Of a DNA stretch of 21,567 bases, positions 19,642 through 21,567 are shown piece by piece. The first letter of the stretch is position 1; each line of letters begins with the position of its first letter. Source of the DNA: DATBDE01 sp036270095 (GTDB lineage Bacteria; Actinomycetota; Thermoleophilia; Solirubrobacterales; Solirubrobacteraceae); the NCBI GenBank assembly GCA_036270095.1, contig DATBDE010000070.1, positions 1 to 21,567 on the forward strand. The letters are read 5' to 3'. The position numbers and the translations under genes are program-made. The notes beneath the pieces are model-generated. The model did no database searches, was not told where the DNA came from, and saw only the letters and a program-made list of their open reading frames with translations.

Positions 19642-20784
19642 CTAGGCCGCTTCGGCCGCCCGCTCGGGCGCGCGCTCGCGCGGGCCCGGCGACACCGCCG
19701 CGTAGGACGGCGGCGCGATGTTCAGGTACTTGCGGAAGATCCAGCGCGTGAGCGGCCGCACCGCGACCAGGCGGATCAACGCGTGCAGGGCGCGCGGTGG
19801 CACCCGCGGCACCAGCCACTGCACGCCGAGCAGCGCGTTGAACTTCCAGGCGTGCGCGTGCGAAAACGCGGCGTAGCGCTCGAGCGCCTCCACGTGCGTG
19901 CGGCGGCCCTCGATGACCGCGCGCAGCTCGCGCCCGCAGGCCAGCCCGAAGTACAGCGCGGTGCGGATCCCTTCGGCCGTGGTGGGCAGGCAGTGGCCGG
20001 CCGAGTCGCCGACGAAGAACACGCCGTCCTCGGCCGCGGCACGGATCCGGTGCGGGATCCAGTTGCCCTGGAACCGCACCGGCGGCACGTCGAGGTCGTC
20101 GGCCAGGCGCAGGGTCGGGTCCTTGACGTGGTAGCGGGGATCGAACGAGCCCACGCCGACGCGCAGCTCGGAGTCCGCCGGGAACGACCACGAGTAGCCG
20201 GCGGGCACATAGGAGCGGTCGAGCCACAGCTCGAGCTCGTCGCCGGCGCCGTTCGGGTGGACCTCGAGGCCCCGGGACAGGAACGCCTCGGGCGGCTGCA
20301 CGTTGGCCCGCGAGGAGAGCACCCGGCGCCAGCCCAACCCATCGACGATGAGCGGCGCGCGCAGATCGCCGCGGTCGGTGTGGATGACGTCGCCGTCGCG
20401 GCCCTCGACCTTGGCCGTCTCGAACACGGCGTCGCCGGACTGCTCCCACAGCAGCCGGCACAGGATCCGGTAGTCGAAGGTCGAGAACGTCCACGGCAGC
20501 TTCCAGCGCGTGGTCCCGTAGGGCGTGTGGACGACGATCTCGGGGAAGGTCTGCTGCAGCGCGCCGCGCAGCCCGAGCCCGTCCAGCCACTGGGTGGGGA
20601 TGCCGCAGGCCGAGGTCTGGCGCTCCCCGATCTCGTAGCGATCGAGGACGAGCACGCGCGCGGACGTGCGCGCGAGCTCGCGCGCCACCGCCAGGCCGCC
20701 GAAGGACGCGCCGCACACGATGACGTCCCAGTCGCCGGTCAGCGGCGTGCGCTCCGCGCCTCGCTTGGTCGCTCGCACGGGCAT
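19642..20784 (-). CDS. Geranylgeranyl reductase-family FAD-dependent oxidoreductase
   Basis: A 380-residue flavoprotein. The FAD-binding Rossmann start is DVIVCGASFGGLAVARELA (20-38) with the acidic end of strand two in VLVLDRYEIG. The motif VPAGYSWSFP (193-202) is the PxxYxWxFP signature of the geranylgeranyl reductase family, and the second FAD motif is FFVGDSAGHCLPTTAEGIRTAL (about 257-277). The C-terminus (about 330-370) is basic and hydrophobic, compatible with membrane association. The family reduces double bonds of isoprenoid chains or acts on related lipids; the substrate here is unknown. The ATG is at 20782-20784, with a TAGACT hexamer nine bases upstream and no ribosome binding site. 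Confidence 0.88.
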   Translation of the reverse strand: MPVRATKRGAERTPLTGDWDVIVCGASFGGLAVARELARTSARVLVLDRYEIGERQTSACGIPTQWLDGLGLRGALQQTFPEIVVHTPYGTTRWKLPWTFSTFDYRILCRLLWEQSGDAVFETAKVEGRDGDVIHTDRGDLRAPLIVDGLGWRRVLSSRANVQPPEAFLSRGLEVHPNGAGDELELWLDRSYVPAGYSWSFPADSELRVGVGSFDPRYHVKDPTLRLADDLDVPPVRFQGNWIPHRIRAAAEDGVFFVGDSAGHCLPTTAEGIRTALYFGLACGRELRAVIEGRRTHVEALERYAAFSHAHAWKFNALLGVQWLVPRVPPRALHALIRLVAVRPLTRWIFRKYLNIAPPSYAAVSPGPRERAPERAAEAA

Positions 20785-20793
20785 GGTCGAATG

Positions 20794-20799
20794 AGTCTA
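20794..20799 (-). promoter_or_regulatory. -10 element TAGACT for the reductase-family gene
   Basis: Reading the minus strand, TAGACTC lies with its -10 hexamer ending nine bases before the ATG at 20784. It is the same heptamer as at 2040 and 3630. A leaderless or near-leaderless message is predicted. Confidence 0.5.
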
Positions 20800-20819
20800 C
20801 GAGCGGCAAGGGCATGCAG

Positions 20820-20845
20820 TTGACCCCGTGCGCTTTCGCTACTCT
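20820..20845 (+). promoter_or_regulatory. rpsA promoter region with -10 TACTCT
   Basis: TACTCT (20840-20845) ends nine bases before the rpsA ATG. TTGACC (20820-20825) lies upstream but only 14 bp away, too close for a normal -35, so the true -35 is uncertain. There is no Shine-Dalgarno sequence before the ATG, which suggests a leaderless mRNA. The opposite strand holds the promoter of the divergent flavoprotein. Confidence 0.45.
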
Positions 20846-20854
20846 GACCGCCGA

Positions 20855-21567
20855 ATGGCGAATGCCACAACTACGCCTGACGCCCCGACGTCTGAGCCCA
20901 AGGTCGTCGAAGGCTCTGACGGACTCCTCCTTGAGGTAGACGGCCGGATTGTTCCCAATTACGACGCGTCACTCCCCAGCTTCGAGGAGGGCGACGTCGT
21001 CACGGGCCGCGTGGTCCGCATCGACACCGACGAGGTCCTCGTCGACATCGGCTACAAGAGCGAGGGGGTCATCCCCTCCAACGAGCTCTCGATTCGGAAG
21101 TCGGTCGATCCGAGCGAAGAGGTCGAGATGGGCGAGACGGTCGACGCCCTCGTCCTCACCAAGGAGGACCAGGACGGGCGCCTGATCCTGTCCAAGAAGC
21201 GCGCCCGCTTCGAGAAGGCCTGGCGCCGCATCGAGCACGCCGCCGAGTCCGGCGAGCCGGTCGAGGGCACGGTCATCGAGGTGGTCAAGGGCGGCCTGAT
21301 CATCGACCTCGGGGTGCGCGGCTTCCTGCCCGCCTCGCTCGTCGACATCCGCCGCGTTCCCAACCTGCACGAGTACCTGGGCCACGCCATCGAGTGCCGC
21401 GTGATCGAGCTCAACCGCTCGCGCAACAACGTCGTGCTCTCGCGCCGCGCCGTGCTCGAGGAGGAGCGCAAGGAGCAACGCCAGCAGATCCTCGACCGCC
21501 TGCAGCCCGGGCTGGTCGTGGAGGGCACGATCTCGAACATCGTCGACTTCGGCGCCTTCGTCGACCT
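20855..21567 (+). CDS. rpsA: 30S ribosomal protein S1, N-terminal part (runs off the window)
   Basis: The frame from ATG at 20855 stays open to the end of the window, giving 237 residues of a protein that is normally 400-550 long. Three S1 (OB-fold RNA-binding) repeats are seen: about 45-113 (EGDVVTGRVVRIDTDEVLVDIGYKSEGVIP), about 134-198 (GEPVEGTVIEVVKGGLIIDLGVRGFLPASLV) and the beginning of a third at about 219 (GLVVEGTISNIVDFGAFVD). The linker RARFEKAWRRIE between the first two is typical. The 40-residue leader (MANATTTPDAPTSEPK...) is acidic and uses more A/T-ending codons than the rest of the window, which would keep the start region unstructured. S1 itself promotes translation of structured leaders. 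Confidence 0.97.
   Translation, partial: MANATTTPDAPTSEPKVVEGSDGLLLEVDGRIVPNYDASLPSFEEGDVVTGRVVRIDTDEVLVDIGYKSEGVIPSNELSIRKSVDPSEEVEMGETVDALVLTKEDQDGRLILSKKRARFEKAWRRIEHAAESGEPVEGTVIEVVKGGLIIDLGVRGFLPASLVDIRRVPNLHEYLGHAIECRVIELNRSRNNVVLSRRAVLEEERKEQRQQILDRLQPGLVVEGTISNIVDFGAFVD

Noticed and set aside
19645..19657. GGCCG-CTT-CGGCC hairpin at the end of the reductase-family gene
   Set aside because: Only five base pairs with no T tract on either strand, and fully within the Ala/Glu-rich coding end; common by chance in GC-rich DNA.
1..21567. CRISPR arrays, tRNA/rRNA genes, insertion sequences, riboswitches
   Set aside because: No regularly spaced repeats, no cloverleaf-like or rRNA-like segments, no transposase or integrase frames, and no recognisable riboswitch core were seen by reading.

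Overview
The window is a chromosomal segment from a very GC-rich bacterium (roughly 70% G+C by eye, strong G/C third-position bias, many GTG and TTG starts). The gene families, the actinobacterial style of the ABC operon and the secreted beta-helix protein suggest a deep-branching actinobacterium. Thermoleophilia (Solirubrobacterales) is my best guess, made from protein style only and not from a search. No tRNA, rRNA, CRISPR array, transposase, phage gene or integron was seen, so this is mostly core genome.

Layout. (1) 1-2042: end of a trpF-trpB-trpA tryptophan operon with 4-nt ATGA overlaps, followed by a 54-residue membrane protein (2057-2221). (2) 2321-7649: a complete branched-chain amino acid type ABC importer operon: lipoprotein binding protein, two permeases, two ATPases, and a small two-helix membrane protein whose start overlaps the last ATPase gene. 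Successive genes from livH onward overlap by NTGA quads. A strong hairpin lies between the binding-protein gene and the first permease gene. (3) 7646-9169: a TIGR01777-type epimerase (minus) divergent from a PadR regulator (plus), separated by a 60-bp near-perfect palindromic element and a PadR-type operator. (4) 9182-12400, minus strand: an ACT-domain malic enzyme and a secreted beta-helix/choice-of-anchor protein. (5) 12495-16528: polA and a secreted nitrilase-like protein whose expected nucleophile position appears to hold Ser. (6) 16544-20784: a Baeyer-Villiger-type flavin monooxygenase, a TetR regulator, two tandem SRPBCC proteins and a geranylgeranyl-reductase-like flavoprotein, together resembling a small lipophilic-substrate module. 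(7) 20855 to the end: the 5' part of rpsA.

The most interesting non-coding signal is a recurring promoter architecture. At least six gene starts carry a TANNNT hexamer (usually TAG-type: TAGACT, TAGGCT, TAGGGT, TAGTTT) 6-9 nt upstream of the start codon, with no Shine-Dalgarno sequence. That predicts leaderless or nearly leaderless mRNAs, including those of polA and rpsA. In two places the TAG stop codon of the upstream gene is itself the first half of the -10. By contrast livJ, livH and padR have clear Shine-Dalgarno leaders. The palindromic element at 8489-8548 is the other notable feature: it supplies the -35 of padR and places a six-codon upstream ORF in GTGA overlap with the epimerase start.

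There is no gene-free stretch longer than 300 bases. I did not find a convincing wholly new multi-gene system. The best candidates for new biology are the 60-bp element with its uORF, the leaderless promoter pattern, the nitrilase-like protein with a possible ATA start, and the monooxygenase/TetR/SRPBCC/reductase module.
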